Of a stretch of DNA of 64,000 nucleotides, positions 1 through 12,000 are shown in pieces (the first letter of the stretch is position 1; each line of letters opens with the position of its first letter). The stretch is taken from NCBI GenBank assembly GCA_030272155.1, contig CP126195.1:3703001-3767000 (forward strand). Direction: 5' to 3'. The translations under genes and the position numbers were made by a program. The notes below the pieces were generated by a model. It had not been told where the DNA came from. It searched no databases and was given only the letters and a program-made list of their open reading frames with translations. Source of the DNA: Tetradesmus obliquus (taxonomy: Eukaryota; Chlorophyta; Chlorophyceae; Sphaeropleales; Scenedesmaceae).

Positions 1-539
1 TGCGCCGCAGCACTTTACGAGCCGCAATCTGCTGCAATCCTTCCCTCACATGCCATGCCAGCCAGCCGCCTGCCACACAAATCAGCTATGCCAAGCATTG
101 CCCACTGCAGAGCTGCTGCGCCTGACAGCACTTCCCAGGCGCAACCCCAAGCTGCTGTGCTACTGCAATAAGGCCAAATACAGAGGCCCCTGGCTGCCTT
201 GTTCAGGCATGCGCATGCGTAGTGCACTTCTGCACACCCCACACCCCCATGCATAATCACACCCACACACCACATACAACACGCCACACGGGACTAGGGC
301 AGGTACAGTGCACCCCCAGGACGCGCCTGCACCTGCAGAAAATTCGCACATCAGCCATAGCTAGCTCCTCCACGCGCGCAACAGCCGCTGCTGCAAGCTG
401 GTTGGGTCCTTTCACACGTCAGAGGAAGATCTGCCCTGCAGGCAGCATGAAAGCCATGCCGCCAGCTGCAGCTTCACCATCTTCTTCTTCGTCGCTGCTG
501 CCGCTGCCATTGCCACCGTGTGGCTGGCTAAGCCCCGCC
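1..539. other. 3' flank of importin alpha gene, no gene seen
   Basis: This stretch lies downstream of the importin alpha stop codon, which is read on the minus strand, and reaches the window edge. It should contain that gene's 3' untranslated region. Short open frames exist on both strands, but none shows a recognisable domain, a splice pattern or protein-like composition. Nothing else can be supported. Confidence 0.5.
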
Positions 540-3500
540 TCACTTGGATGCGAAGCTCTGAAAGTTGAAGGCGCCTGCTGGCTGGCCGCCCTGCGCTGCA
601 CCATCTGCTGGGGCGCCTGCAAAGTTGAAGCCGCCGGCTTGCTGCAGTGTGGGAAGCATGGCAAGCAGCAACAGCAAGCAGCAACAGCAAGCAGCAACAG
701 ACACAATAGGTCAGAGCCCTGTGCTGAGCACTGCTGCTGTTGAGAGGCACACATCTCTCCATCACAGTGGTGCCTTCTTGCGTGCAGCTACAGAGTCATG
801 CACAGCACGAGAGGCTAACACATGTCCTGCACAGAAAAGATGCAAACATAGGCTTCTGGCAAGCGTGCTGCTGGCCCACCTGTGCCGCTGGCGCCTGCCC
901 GAACGCGTACTGGTTGCCTGCCAGCTGCGGGGCCAGGTTCTGGTCCTCCAGGCCCTCCTCGCACTCAAAGTAGGTCTCCAGCATGGACACAGCCTTCTCG
1001 TACAGGTCCTCGTTGGCGTGCTCCTGCAGGGGTGCAGCACGCAAACATAACAAGCGTGCATAAGAACATCAGGCGGCTACCCAGGAGGCAAAGATCGGGT
1101 GTATGTACACACAAGGACCATATAACTGAGCTGTGTGCAGCAACAATCAATGATTTGCGTTTGTCTGTTTCAATATTTCTGGTCCTTACTCTGTTCCTTA
1201 AAAACTTCAGGCAAAACAAATGAGCAGCACGTAAGCGCATCTCCGCCCGCACCTGCAGCGCCTCGATCTTGTCCAGGCCATCAGCGTCCTCCACCATCTG
1301 CGCGAAGGGGTTGTTGCCGCCGCCGCCAGGCATGCGCTTCAGCTGCTCGCCAACCTGCAGGGTGGGCAACACCACACAGCACAGGCATTCGTGGGTCAGC
1401 GCTTGCAGCCACTTCATGGAGGAACACAGGTGTTTCGACAACACGACTTGCACGCACCTAAAGCGATGTGATCTGACACCAACATCAGCGCCCCACCCCC
1501 GCCCACCTTGGATGTTCTCAAGGCCCTCCAGCGCCACCACAACGTCTTACACCATCACGAGCTGATTGACCTCTACCCGGCCCCAATCCAGGCCGCCCAA
1601 TCAACATCTATAAATGTGATTGGCGCACCTTGAGGATGTTCTCCAGGCCCTCCAGCGCCACGGTCACGATGCGCACGTCGGGCACGCCCAGCAGGTCGCA
1701 CAGCGGGCGCACCGCGCCCACGTCCACCAGGTAGCGGATCTGCTCCGCGGTGCCGCCGCTGGTGGCGTTGCTGATGGCCCAGGCCGCCTCCTTCTTGATG
1801 TCAAACTCTGCAGACTGCGCCAAGGAAGACAGCAACAGAAGCAGTCCAGCGGCAGGCAGGGAGGTGCGTCAATGAGTTAGTATACGTGGCAACCATGGTG
1901 TTGGCTGCAGCCGCTACTGACGACTCACTTCACAAAATGAACGGCTGACGCAGCTGCCACCACTGTTGCTGCTTTGCACACCCACAGCAACACTCGCCCT
2001 CTGCCCCTGCCAGCCCAATGACTCCTGCGCCATGCACCTCCGCCCCAACACCCCACCCAAGCTAGTCCAATGCTGCAGCGCAGGCACACAAGCACACCCA
2101 CGCACCTGCAGCAGGTGCACCAGTGGCGGCAGGATGTTGGCGTCGATCACTGCCTGGATCTGCTCCTTGGTGCCCGCGGTGATGTTGGAGATTGTCCAGC
2201 ACGCCTCCTTCTTGATGGACTTCTTGTGGTTGGCGGTCAGCAGCGTCAGCAGGCAGCCCAGCGCGCCGCAGTTGATGACCACCTGCGGGGATAGGGAGGT
2301 GCGCGGGCAGTGGTGTGTGCAGCAATGTGCAGCAATGTGACAGAAGAACGTCAGACCCACACATGCAGGGGTGCAGGGGCGGATAGAGCGCCTGACTGAA
2401 GGTGCGCCAAAAGAGTAGGAAAGAGCTAGCAGGTGCCGGCAGGGTGCATAACAAGCTGCGACGCTGTGCGCACCTGCGTCTGCATGTCGTTGCCGGTGAC
2501 GATGTTGCCCACGGTGCGCAGTGCTGGCACCAGCACTGCGGGGGAGGAGTGCCTGCAAGCAGCAGCGCGGCAAGAGCATACACGTTGGATGCGCGCACCA
2601 CAACAGTGATGAGGCCACACTGCGGCACGACAACTGCTGCGGACGAAGCCTGCAGCTGCCTTGACACTGCTCACATCATGTTCGCCAAACCTTTTTAAAA
2701 GGCCCAATGGCAATGCAAGCAGCAGAGCTGCAGCTGTCTTTTCAGCGCCTCTAACATCATAACCACAGCCACCTGCAAAACTTGAGGGACAGCAACAGCA
2801 AACTAACAAATGCCTGCCAGCACTCACAGCAGCAGCTCCACCAGGCGCCTGCACACGCCCGCCTCGATGACCTTGTCGATGCGGTCGTTGTCGCCGTCGC
2901 TGAGGTAGGACAGCGCCCAGCACGCGTCAGTCAGCACCTCCTCGTCCTCCGCGTGGATGAGCCGCGCCAGCGTGGGCAGCGCGCCGCGCGTCTGTGACCA
3001 CGAAGGGAATCAGGGTCGCACGGCAGGGCAGGCAGGAGTAGCAGGCAGAGTGAGGCGTACTGCTTGGGGTAGGGATGAGGCGAGCCAGCGTTGGCAGCGT
3101 GATGAATTGCAACATGGGCGTGGTGAGACTGAATATGAGGATGTTAGTTAAAACACATCACTGCTGTCGCCCAGGCAATGCCCACACCTCCGCCCGCCCA
3201 ACACACCACCACCCTTTAGCCAAACAGACGCCGCGCGCAACGCACCACGGTGAAATTGGGAGGGGGCTTGCCGCGGCAGAAGTTGGACAGCGTCCAGGTC
3301 GCGTTGCGCAGCATGGACACCTTGCTGCCCTCGCGCAGCTGCTCCAGCAGCGGGGGCAGCGCGCCCGCGCCCAGCACCAGGTCGCGGCAGTTGGGCGAGT
3401 CGCCGGCAATGTTGCCCAGCGCCCAGACGGCCTGTACACGCAGCAGCAGGAGGACAAGCAGGACAAGGAAGGGACTCAAACATGCCCAGCACCCAGATGG

Positions 3501-5520
3501 CCTGGTAACAGCAGCACAGCGCACAGCACACATGAGAAGCAGGAGCAAAAGCAAACAAGGTTGCAGCAGTTGAAAAGGTCGCCGACAATCTTGCCCAGTG
3601 CCTACAAAACTTGCAGACATGTTGAAAATTTGCAGCACAAAGAAGAGCAGCAGGGCAACACACGTAGCACAGCTTGGCACGGCAGGGGTTAGGGACAACC
3701 GCAAACCAGTCGCTAATATGTGGACCCGTGGCAGCTAGCAGCAGCGACTGAGGAGGACTCCACGAGCAGGCCTCAACCATGGCGACGGCGCCTGAGGGGT
3801 AGCACCGATGCGTGTTGGCAAAGCACAGAACTGCTTCGACATCACGCATCAGACCTACCCCACAGGCGCCAGCACCATGGTTGAGGACCTACTCGAGAAC
3901 TCAGCACTGACAGAGACGGTTACATGGAAGCGTGGTACAGCTGCAGAGGCATGCTTGAACAAAATGGACTGCTCTTTTCCATCTGTACAGGACCCGGCGG
4001 GCCAGCCATGGAACAACATACGCGACTTGAGCTGATCAGGGCCTTGCAGGACATGCGTCGCTGGGTTTGTGCAGCACCACACCCCGCTCCTGCGCTAGTA
4101 GCCGTGGTTGCTAGTAGCCGTGGTTGCTAATGCATACACATCACTACACACTGCTGCACACATGTCGCTGCCCCCACTGCGCCGCATCGCTGGACAATCT
4201 GCTGGCCCGCACCTGCTCGCGTACGTCGTCGCTGGGCGACTGCAGCAGCTGCACAAAGATGGGCACTGCGCCCTCATCGATCACGGCCTTGGTGTGGTCG
4301 CTGGTGCCGCTGGCCACGTTGGTCAGCGCCCACGCGGCCTCAAACTGCAGCTGCGGCATCTCCGCGCGCTTCAGGAAGTTGACAAACTGAGGGATGACGT
4401 TCTGCTTGATCACCTCCTCAATGGGAGGGTTGCGCTCTACATGACAGCAGGGAGTGCGGCGCAGCAGGGTAATGGACAGTGCGGGTGGCACTTGAGGTGT
4501 GAATCACAGGTCATGGTGATGAAGCTGGATTGCAGAGGAGGGGAAGGGTTGGTCAACTGTCCTGCAAACGTGTAGGCATTGCTAGCATCGCTGTTGCTGA
4601 TGGTCTTGTCTTGTTGATGTACTGCTGGATCACTGTATCGCCTACAGGCAGAGCAGCTGCAGCTTGGTGCGCATCAGACGTGCTTTGCGGGTGCATCTGA
4701 TGCTTGCAGGAAAGGCAAAAACAATCAGCGGCTGCCAGTGGCTGCCAGCTGACAATGCAAAATCACTGTTTTTTTGCACTGTAAGTGCTGCCCGCAGGCC
4801 TTGCAGTCCATCAAATCGCTGCCAGCCCAACATACCAATGCGACATATTCGATCGTGCCAGGCACAGCTACCATATATAAGGGTGTGCACTTGTTATCAG
4901 CAGCTGTGGAGCTGTGCGACAGCAGCTGCTGCTCCTTCAGTGAGCGATCGCATGCATGCACTGGCTGCTGCGCTGCAATTTCAAATCCAACCGCAGCAGC
5001 AACTGCTGCACTGCTTGACGGCTGCTCCTGAGGTCGTTGCAGCCTGCTACTAGCCAAGGAATCAGCGCGAAGAGGCAAGAGCACGGCTCACCAATGGACA
5101 GCAGCTTGCGGAACCACTGCGTGGCCTCATACTGATCCTGGGGGTTCTGGCTGTACAGGCCCTGCACCTTGGCGGGCAGCTCGTCCAGTTGCTGCGATCA
5201 GGGCAACCGCGAAGCAGCAGCCGAGTCAGATAGTGCCTGATCATGATGGGGCAGCCTTTCAATGCACAGCATGCGCCTAGAAGCGCCTGGCTGAGCGCCC
5301 ATGCCCACACCTTGTTCTGCAGCGCAAGTGAAGTGCGCGCAGAGCTGTCCTCCATAGCATATGAGGGCCCAGCGTTGACCATACGCTTCTTCTGCAGGTT
5401 CTCATCGCGCTTGTTCTTGCGCAGCTCGATGATGTTGTCCTCCCTCTTCCTGCGAGCGTCGTCCGCGTCCACGCCCTTCTTGTATTCCTTTTTGCGGGGA
5501 ACTCCCGCAGCAGGCTTCAT
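540..5520 (-). CDS. IMPA: Importin subunit alpha (karyopherin alpha)
   Basis: Adaptor that binds nuclear localisation signals and, through its IBB domain, importin beta, carrying cargo through the nuclear pore. Eleven exons on the minus strand: 5520-5311, 5191-5092, 4436-4213, 3431-3246, 2991-2828, 2552-2474, 2282-2106, 1814-1629, 1354-1253, 1023-880, 641-540. They join in phase to 557 residues, close to the family's usual 520-550. The first exon is the basic IBB domain ([22 protein letters not shown]). Armadillo repeats follow with the NLS-binding Trp/Asn pairs still visible: [55 protein letters not shown]. The tail after the ARM domain is Gly/Phe-Asn rich (GGFNFAGAP) and ends in FASK. I chose the ATG at 5520 because the reading frame upstream has no other ATG. 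It is divergent from the gene at 5894. Partial exon copies occur in two introns. Confidence 0.95.
1501..1545 (-). repeat. Intronic partial copy of importin alpha exon 8 end
   Basis: Read on the minus strand, this repeats the 3' end of the exon at 1814-1629 (residues VALEGLENI) followed by its donor GT. It lies about 120 bases downstream in the same intron. It has lost the rest of the exon and is probably not translated. Confidence 0.7.
3479..3506 (-). repeat. Intronic partial copy of importin alpha exon 4 start
   Basis: On the minus strand a CAG acceptor is followed by codons for AIWVLGM, closely matching the true exon start at 3431 (AVWALGN). The copy lies upstream of the real acceptor in the same intron, so it is a decoy or fossil 3' splice site. 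Confidence 0.6.
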
Positions 5521-5893
5521 CGTGGCGTTGCGTGCAAGTGGCAAACGTGTTCAAACTGTGCAAGCAAGGCCGCTGCACTGGTAGTGCTGTTCCCTCAGCA
5601 CGTCGTGCCTGCTCAAATCCAAGAAGCTGAGGTGAACGGCAGCTAATGGGCTCTTGATCGTCGCTCGAAGTTGAATTCAGGCCGTTGTTTAGGTTTGGAG
5701 AAATGTAACAAGTTGGCCGCGTCCTTCTTGACCGTGAGGCTGGCAAGAGCTGCACGTTAGTTTTCAGTTTGTTCTAGACTCTTATCTGTTTTCGCTGTGT
5801 CTTTTTGTAAACTGTACTGGCCGGCTGCTTCCAGTTCGCGGCAGCGCCCTACCACATACATAGCCTCGCAGAGTTAGGCAGCAACCACAGCAA
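5521..5893. promoter_or_regulatory. Shared upstream region of a divergent gene pair
   Basis: These 373 bases separate the start codons of importin alpha (minus) and the Gln-rich protein (plus), so they must hold both 5' untranslated regions and both promoters. The stretch is AT-richer than the flanking exons. I did not find a convincing TATA box or other defined element. Confidence 0.5.
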
Positions 5894-7003
5894 ATGGCGC
5901 CTCGAGCCAGGTCAGTCAGCCGCCCCAGGGCCCTGCCATGGCAGCCCATGCAGCCCCAGCGCCACATGAAGCCTCGAAGCATCCGCGGCAAGCGCGCCTT
6001 CCACAGCAGCATGCCGGCCTTTCGCAGCGCAGCAGGCTTCTTCAAACCATCAGCTCATGCACTAGGTGCACAGGTACCACCAGCAGTGGCTCCCATGCGG
6101 CCTTATGTCAGCCATTTGTCAAGACCTCGGGTCTGGCAGCCCGCCCCACCCGCAGTGCATGGATGCGGCCATCAGGGGGCATGGCCCGTTCAGCAGCATC
6201 GGTTGCCGCCGCAGCAGCAACAGCAGCAGCAGCAGGCACCCCAGCAGCTCAAGAAGCGTGTACGCAGAGCCAGGCAGCGCAGGCAGCAGAGGCAGCGCAG
6301 GGCGTTTGCCCGGCAGCAGCAGAAGCCGCAGCCTACGCTCTTTGCTCCGCCTGCACCGCTGCTTGACAATGACTTCTACATGGCGCGTGCTGAGCGGGAG
6401 AGGCAGGAGCAGGGCGTGAGGCAGATGGACTACTTCCTGTACCCTGCTGCAGCTGCAGCAGGTGCAGGCGACCGCCAGCCAGCAGTCATGTTTGCTCCTG
6501 CAGCGCCCTTGGTCAACAATGAAATGCTCATGGCTCGTGCCGAGCAGGAGCGTGCAGGAGCAGCAGTCCTGCTGCAGCAGCAGCAGCAGCCCCTGCCGCA
6601 GCAGCAGGCTGTCAGCAGTGCTCTCTTTGCGCCTCTGACACCTGCTGTTGATGAGCAGCCGCTTGCTGGCAGCCAGGCAGTGTCACCAGCAGCCGCACCT
6701 GTTTTGATGCCACAGTTGCAGCAGCTGCAGCAGCAGCTGCAGAAGGTGCACATCCAGGAGATCCCCTGCAGCCAGCAGCAGCACAGCCAGCAGGAAGCAG
6801 ATGAGGAGCAGCAGCAGCAGTATGAAGATGAAGCCAACTTTACCCTGGAGGAGGTGTGCAGCTGGTACCCTGTCGTGCAGGCATCCCTCAAGTCGACCCA
6901 GCGCGTCAACCTGCCAGCAGATGTGGCCGGCCGCCAGCCCGACGCCTCTGGCTTCTTCTCTGTGCTCACCCGCACCGTTAGCGATGCCAGCTCGTGCTGC
7001 TGA
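5894..7003 (+). CDS. Gln/Ala/Pro-rich protein of unknown function
   Basis: A single uninterrupted frame of 369 residues starting at an ATG. I do not recognise the family. The N-terminal third is basic and Arg/Pro rich. A Gln-rich, strongly basic stretch follows (KKRVRRARQRRQQRQRR, about residues 116-135). A degenerate repeat then occurs three times: LFAPPAPLLDNDFYMARAE at about 149, MFAPAAPLVNNEMLMARAE at about 199 and LFAPLTPAVDEQP at about 244. Each is followed by Gln or acidic/basic residues. The C-terminal 60 residues (from NFTLEEVCSWYP) are the least repetitive part and end in Cys-Cys. There is no signal peptide or membrane helix. The composition suggests an unstructured, possibly nucleic-acid-binding or scaffold protein, which is inference only. 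It is unusual here in having no intron. It is divergent from importin alpha. Confidence 0.75.
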   Translation: MAPRARSVSRPRALPWQPMQPQRHMKPRSIRGKRAFHSSMPAFRSAAGFFKPSAHALGAQVPPAVAPMRPYVSHLSRPRVWQPAPPAVHGCGHQGAWPVQQHRLPPQQQQQQQQAPQQLKKRVRRARQRRQQRQRRAFARQQQKPQPTLFAPPAPLLDNDFYMARAERERQEQGVRQMDYFLYPAAAAAGAGDRQPAVMFAPAAPLVNNEMLMARAEQERAGAAVLLQQQQQPLPQQQAVSSALFAPLTPAVDEQPLAGSQAVSPAAAPVLMPQLQQLQQQLQKVHIQEIPCSQQQHSQQEADEEQQQQYEDEANFTLEEVCSWYPVVQASLKSTQRVNLPADVAGRQPDASGFFSVLTRTVSDASSCC

Positions 7004-9099
7004 ATGTGCAACAGCCTTGCTTGCTTGATTGCTACTTGCGTGTGCATGCGCTCTCAGCCTTGCTACTTGCAGTGGCAGCGCCTGCGTGTGCTTGCTTGCC
7101 ACATGTTGCTGTCTTGCAGCCAGTCGGCTAGCTAGGCAGCGCATTGTGCATGCGTAGCGTGCTGCTGTTTGCAGTCTGCGCCGCTGCTTGCTGCTGCAGC
7201 TAGGGATGTTTCGGCTCCCCTGGTCTTCAGTCGCGCGGCACATGGTGCCCTCTCCATTCAAGGCGGTGCAGCCGCGCAGCCTTGCCAGGCGCAATCTTCA
7301 CTGTCTCAAGTGGTGGGTTTCAAGCTGTGTCATAGTACTGTGCAGTAGGATTGGGTCCACACTGGTGTGTGGTAGATGCTGGGCAGATGTGTGGTGGTGC
7401 TTGATGCCGCACTAACGGCTGCGTGCAAACCTGCAGATCAGCCAGCAATGAGGGTGTACCGCAGTGTCGCAGCAGTCCTGTTACATGTGTAAGCTGGCAA
7501 CACCTGTACGTGACATGCTGGCCTCGAAACTTGCGCTTACATCTGCAGGTCCCCCACTTCAGGCAGGGGCAGGCGCCCGCTGTCGGTTACCTCCTGTGCA
7601 AGGGCCCTTCAGTTCTTAGGTTGGTGGTCAGCGGTGCGAGTCCTCCTAGCTGCATGGGCAGCTGCTGCATATTGCATGCTGTGTTGTATCAAATACAGAA
7701 TGTGTGCTTAGTGTATGTTACTGTGCTGCTGCCTGTCTCGCAGTCGCTGTGCATGCTGAGTGCGACAGCAGCGCATGTAGCAGTGCAATCAACGCCCTGA
7801 GCAAGGGTAGTGTGTTGTATCTGTCGGTTGCATTGGTGGTGTGCTCTGGGTCCGCTGCTGGTTGTGCTTCTTCTGGCTGCAGCCCTGCTGCGCTGCGCAG
7901 GTACAGGTGGCCGCCAGTGCTGGTGGCTTCTGCCTGTGCAGCGTTGGGAGTTGGCGCAGGTGTCGTCATAGGTTTGACTTCACAGGTTTGCAAGGATACA
8001 GTGCTTTCAGTAGCAGCACCTTTCACTTTGTCATGAAACGAGCAGATATTTTTTTCCGTGCAGTTTGTTGCTAGCAGCATGCCAGGTGTTTATGCTTGCA
8101 CTGCAGCCTGAACTGCAGCTTTGGTAGTGTTGACAGGAATGCAGATGCTGCAGCACATGTGTTGCGTGTCTTTCTTGTAGCGTAGCGCGTCCTGCTAGAT
8201 TTTTTATGCAGGGCGCGCAGCGCAGGGTGGCAGTGGATGCAGGTGGTGGAGTCCGTCGGGAGTCGCCTGACCTGCCCCTCCCTGTGGAGCCTCCTTTCCC
8301 GATGCGCCCCTTTGTCACCTTTCCTGATGGTCGGTGCTGGTGTCTTGAAGAGTGGAGAATCGAGAAGTGATCTAGAGTCGTCAAGATCACCATTTGTAAC
8401 AACATATATGGACTGCGTCTCAGGCTCAGGCTTGTTTCTTCATGCGAGGCTGTGCACAGCTCTTGGACACCTGTAGGCAGCTGTGCACCATTGCACCGCA
8501 GCGCCAGTAGGGACGGGTGGTGCAAATGAGATTGCCTTGAATATTGCTTGCAGCTGGATCAGCCAGCAGCACTGCAGTTGTAGCAGCCTGTCTTTGAGCA
8601 GTGCGCCAATCAGGCCCTGCATTTGCGGGCTTACAGGCCATGGGAGGGTGCATCACCCAATCAACTCGAATCAATCGTCTGAAAGGTCAGATAAAGCCAC
8701 GATGGCGCAGAGGTATTGTTCTCTGACCCGGCAGGTGTCCTGTGGCAGTCGAGCCCAGCCAATGCGGGAGAGCCAGCGACTGTTGACCTGTGGCACTTGC
8801 AAAGGTCGCTCGCACTGTGATGACATGCTCGTGCACAATATTAACCAATAAGTACGAAAATAAACAACATTTAGCGGTGAATACGAAGGCCGGCGGTGCC
8901 ATGTCACTGCCAGAAACCGATGCCAGTCGACCTTCCTGCGACGTGGCTTCAGCAGGCATGCGCAGCGACACTGACGCTGAGACCAAATGCCTTTTCATAC
9001 CCCATTGATTTCTTTGCTGCGACGGCTAAGTAAAACAAGGACCTGATCACTGGAGTAGAGTTGGTTGAGAGGGCTTCCAGTGCGCTGTTGTCAGCAAAC
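7004..9099. other. Intergenic: 3' flank of the Gln-rich gene and 5' flank of GH31 gene
   Basis: About 2.1 kb without a supportable gene. It holds the 3' untranslated region of the gene ending at 7003 (a TGTAA word, the usual algal polyadenylation signal, lies at about 7487) and the promoter of the GH31 gene starting at 9100. Frames on both strands are short and Cys/Ser/Leu rich without domain features. Confidence 0.5.
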
Positions 9100-12000
9100 A
9101 TGCAACAGCCGCTACTGTTGATTCTGTTTACTGTGTTAGCGCATCAATGTGCCGTGGAGGCTTCAGGTAGGTGGTCCGTCGGCTTGTACTGTACCAGCCA
9201 AACCAGCATAACGGTTTGTGCGCAGTCAAGTACACTGTGACCGGGAAGTTCAAACCAATGCACGAATCTGTGCCTAATCCAGAGCGAACTGTGAATGACA
9301 GTCCGACTGAGGATGTGAAAGCGCCTGTTGCCTCGTCAGCAGCATAAACACCAATGCATGCCAGCACCAGCACAGCTCATGCAGGTTCACAGCCCGTGAT
9401 CAGCAACGCAATCTGCTGCTGCTTATGTTTTGCTTCATCTGCAGTTGACCAATCACCTCGCCAGAGGCCGGCACCAGGCGGCCAGGCGAATGCAGGAGGC
9501 AGGGGCGGCACTGCTAACACTGATGCAGGCAGTGCAGCTCCTGCAAAGCCCAGTGCGGCAGCAGCAGAGCAGCAGTGGCGCACCTACCTGCACACCAGGG
9601 AGGGCCTCGCCAAGGAGGGCCTGATTGATGGCAGCAGCAGCAGACCCTCAGGTAAGGATTTTTTGGCAACTTCTGCATTGTGCAATGGCAGTCTGTGCTG
9701 TTGTCACCAAGCGGTACATATGTACCGCATGACAATTATTTGCATTCATGTCGGCCGCTGCTCTGGCTCGTACAGGCGACACAGACAGCTGCAGTTTGTT
9801 GTTGCTGCCATCTCTATGCCTCTTCTTCAAACCGGTCTCAAGCATGCTGCTTGAACGCTGGCAGCCAGCGATCGCCGCACACAGCATGAAGCTGTCCAGT
9901 GCAGCAGTAGAGCCTAACAAACCAGCAAGCACCACAACAACAAACAATGCGCGACACCATGCTGCAGGCGCTACTGTGTCCCGCCTGAGGCTTAGCAAGG
10001 AGGTGCTGCCTGAGTATGGCCCCAGCTTTGAGCGGCTGACTGTTGAGGCCACTCCAGAGACGCCCACGAGGCTGCACATCAAGGTGTTCCCCACAGACAG
10101 CAAGCGCTGGGAGGTGCCAGAGAGCATTGTGCCTAGGTGAGGAAGCCGGCTGCTTGGATGCATGAAGCAGCAGCCAGTGCGAGGGTGATAGCAAGGAGCT
10201 GGAGAGCATGAAGCAATTGCTGCGTCTGCTGTGAAGCTTTGTTGCTGTGACTGCCAAACAGGATGTGTAGGTCAGCAGCGATTGGCAGCAGGATAGTGCA
10301 TGCAGCGCAGCAGCACTTGAAAAATGACGCTGCACCACACGCTGCTTTGCGCTACATGAAGCGCACTGTCACATGTGCTGTGCGGTGGGAGCCGCAGTGT
10401 TGCTGCTGGTGCTGCCATCCCCACAACAGAGATGCCAGCGCAACTCGCGCCCACTTGCGCCCCATTCTGACGAAATTGGCACCACCTGTGGCTGCAGGCC
10501 CCAGCCCCAGCCAGGACTGCTAAGCAGCAGCCTCACCTACGACTTCAGCACGCAGCACGAGCAGCATGACGGCCAGGGCGCAGACGCATTCGCAATGAAG
10601 GTCAACCGCAGATCAAATGGAGCGCCGCTGTTTGACACAACTGGCAGCAGGTGAGCACAAAAAAACCGTAGCAGCAGGCGCATGTGCTGAACTGCACGCA
10701 GCAGCTGTGGCATGCTTGCTGTTCGACACAACGGGCAACGAGTGAGGGTGTGGGGGGAGGGTGCGTGAGTGTAGCAGCAGCAGAGGTGCAGCTGGATGGG
10801 CACAGGCTGCTTTGCGCAGTTGCAGCATGCCAGTAGCAGTGTGTCCAGCCCAGCAACATGTATAGATTGCACTGGGACATGCTTGCTGCTGGCTCACCTG
10901 ACAAACTCGCGCACATGGTGAAGTGTCTACGTGCTGCCGACTCCTCAGAGTTGGGTCATGCATCTAATATCACGTACCTCGTGCATTAGTGTCAACTCAC
11001 AAGTATTCGCACCGGACATCGTGCAGGTTTGTGTTCAAGGACCAGTACATTGAGCTGACCACCAAGCTGCCCAAGACTGCTGACGTCATGGGCCTGGGGC
11101 AGATGATCCTGCCGGGCACGAGCGTCATCCTGCCTCGGGACGGCACCCCGATTACGCTCTGGAACAGGGACCTGCCGGGTGCCCTCGCAGAGCCCTACGC
11201 CAACCTGTACGGTGCGTGCCATGCCTTGTTATGTTATGGCAGCTGTCTCCTGCTGAGTTATCAATAGCAGCTCCTGCCAGTCTACTGCAGCTTGCATCAG
11301 ACATATGCAGCCAGCGACCAACGTTCCAGTGACATTGCACCCTACGCTGTGCATTGCAGCAGGTCGTAGCACAGATACAAACTGCAGCACTTGCTGTGTT
11401 TGCTTTCATACCTTGCGAATGGCTGGCTTTTGCTGCTGCCGCTGCATCATGTCATTGTCCTGCTGCCAGGCTCCCACCCCTTCTACCTGCAGGCCAACCG
11501 TGACGGCTTCTCCCATGGTGTGCTGTTCCTAAGCAGCAACGGCATGGATGTGCTGCTCAATGAGACCAGCCTCACCTACAAGTGAGCCGGCAGCTTGCAT
11601 AAATATGCCTGATTGCAGTAGCCAGCAGGTGCACAACCGTGGATGCACATGACCTGTGCAGAGTGATTTAATGAGACCAGCCTCACCTACAAGTGAGCGG
11701 GCAGCTTGGCCACAGGCCACAGAACTGCTGCGTGTTAGTCACTTGTTGTGGCGATGTACCCCACATCCCTAGCACTGCTGCAGCATGATGCAGGTGATTA
11801 TGTTGTTTGCCATCACCATCACTGACAGCAGAGCCCGTAGCATGCACTAACCTGGGGCTGCCTGCCATATCACACACCAAAACCTTTCATCATTGCTCAA
11901 CTACAACCTTTGCCGCTGCTGCTGCAGGGTGATTGGTGGCCTTGTTGACCTGTACATTTTCACTGGCCCTTCCCCTGAGGAGGTCATCGCGCAGTACCAG

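Noticed and set aside
222..1050. Plus-strand frames opposite the importin alpha 3' end
   Set aside because: They are antisense shadows of GC-rich exons and CAG repeats, without domains, and the minus strand gives a complete conserved gene.
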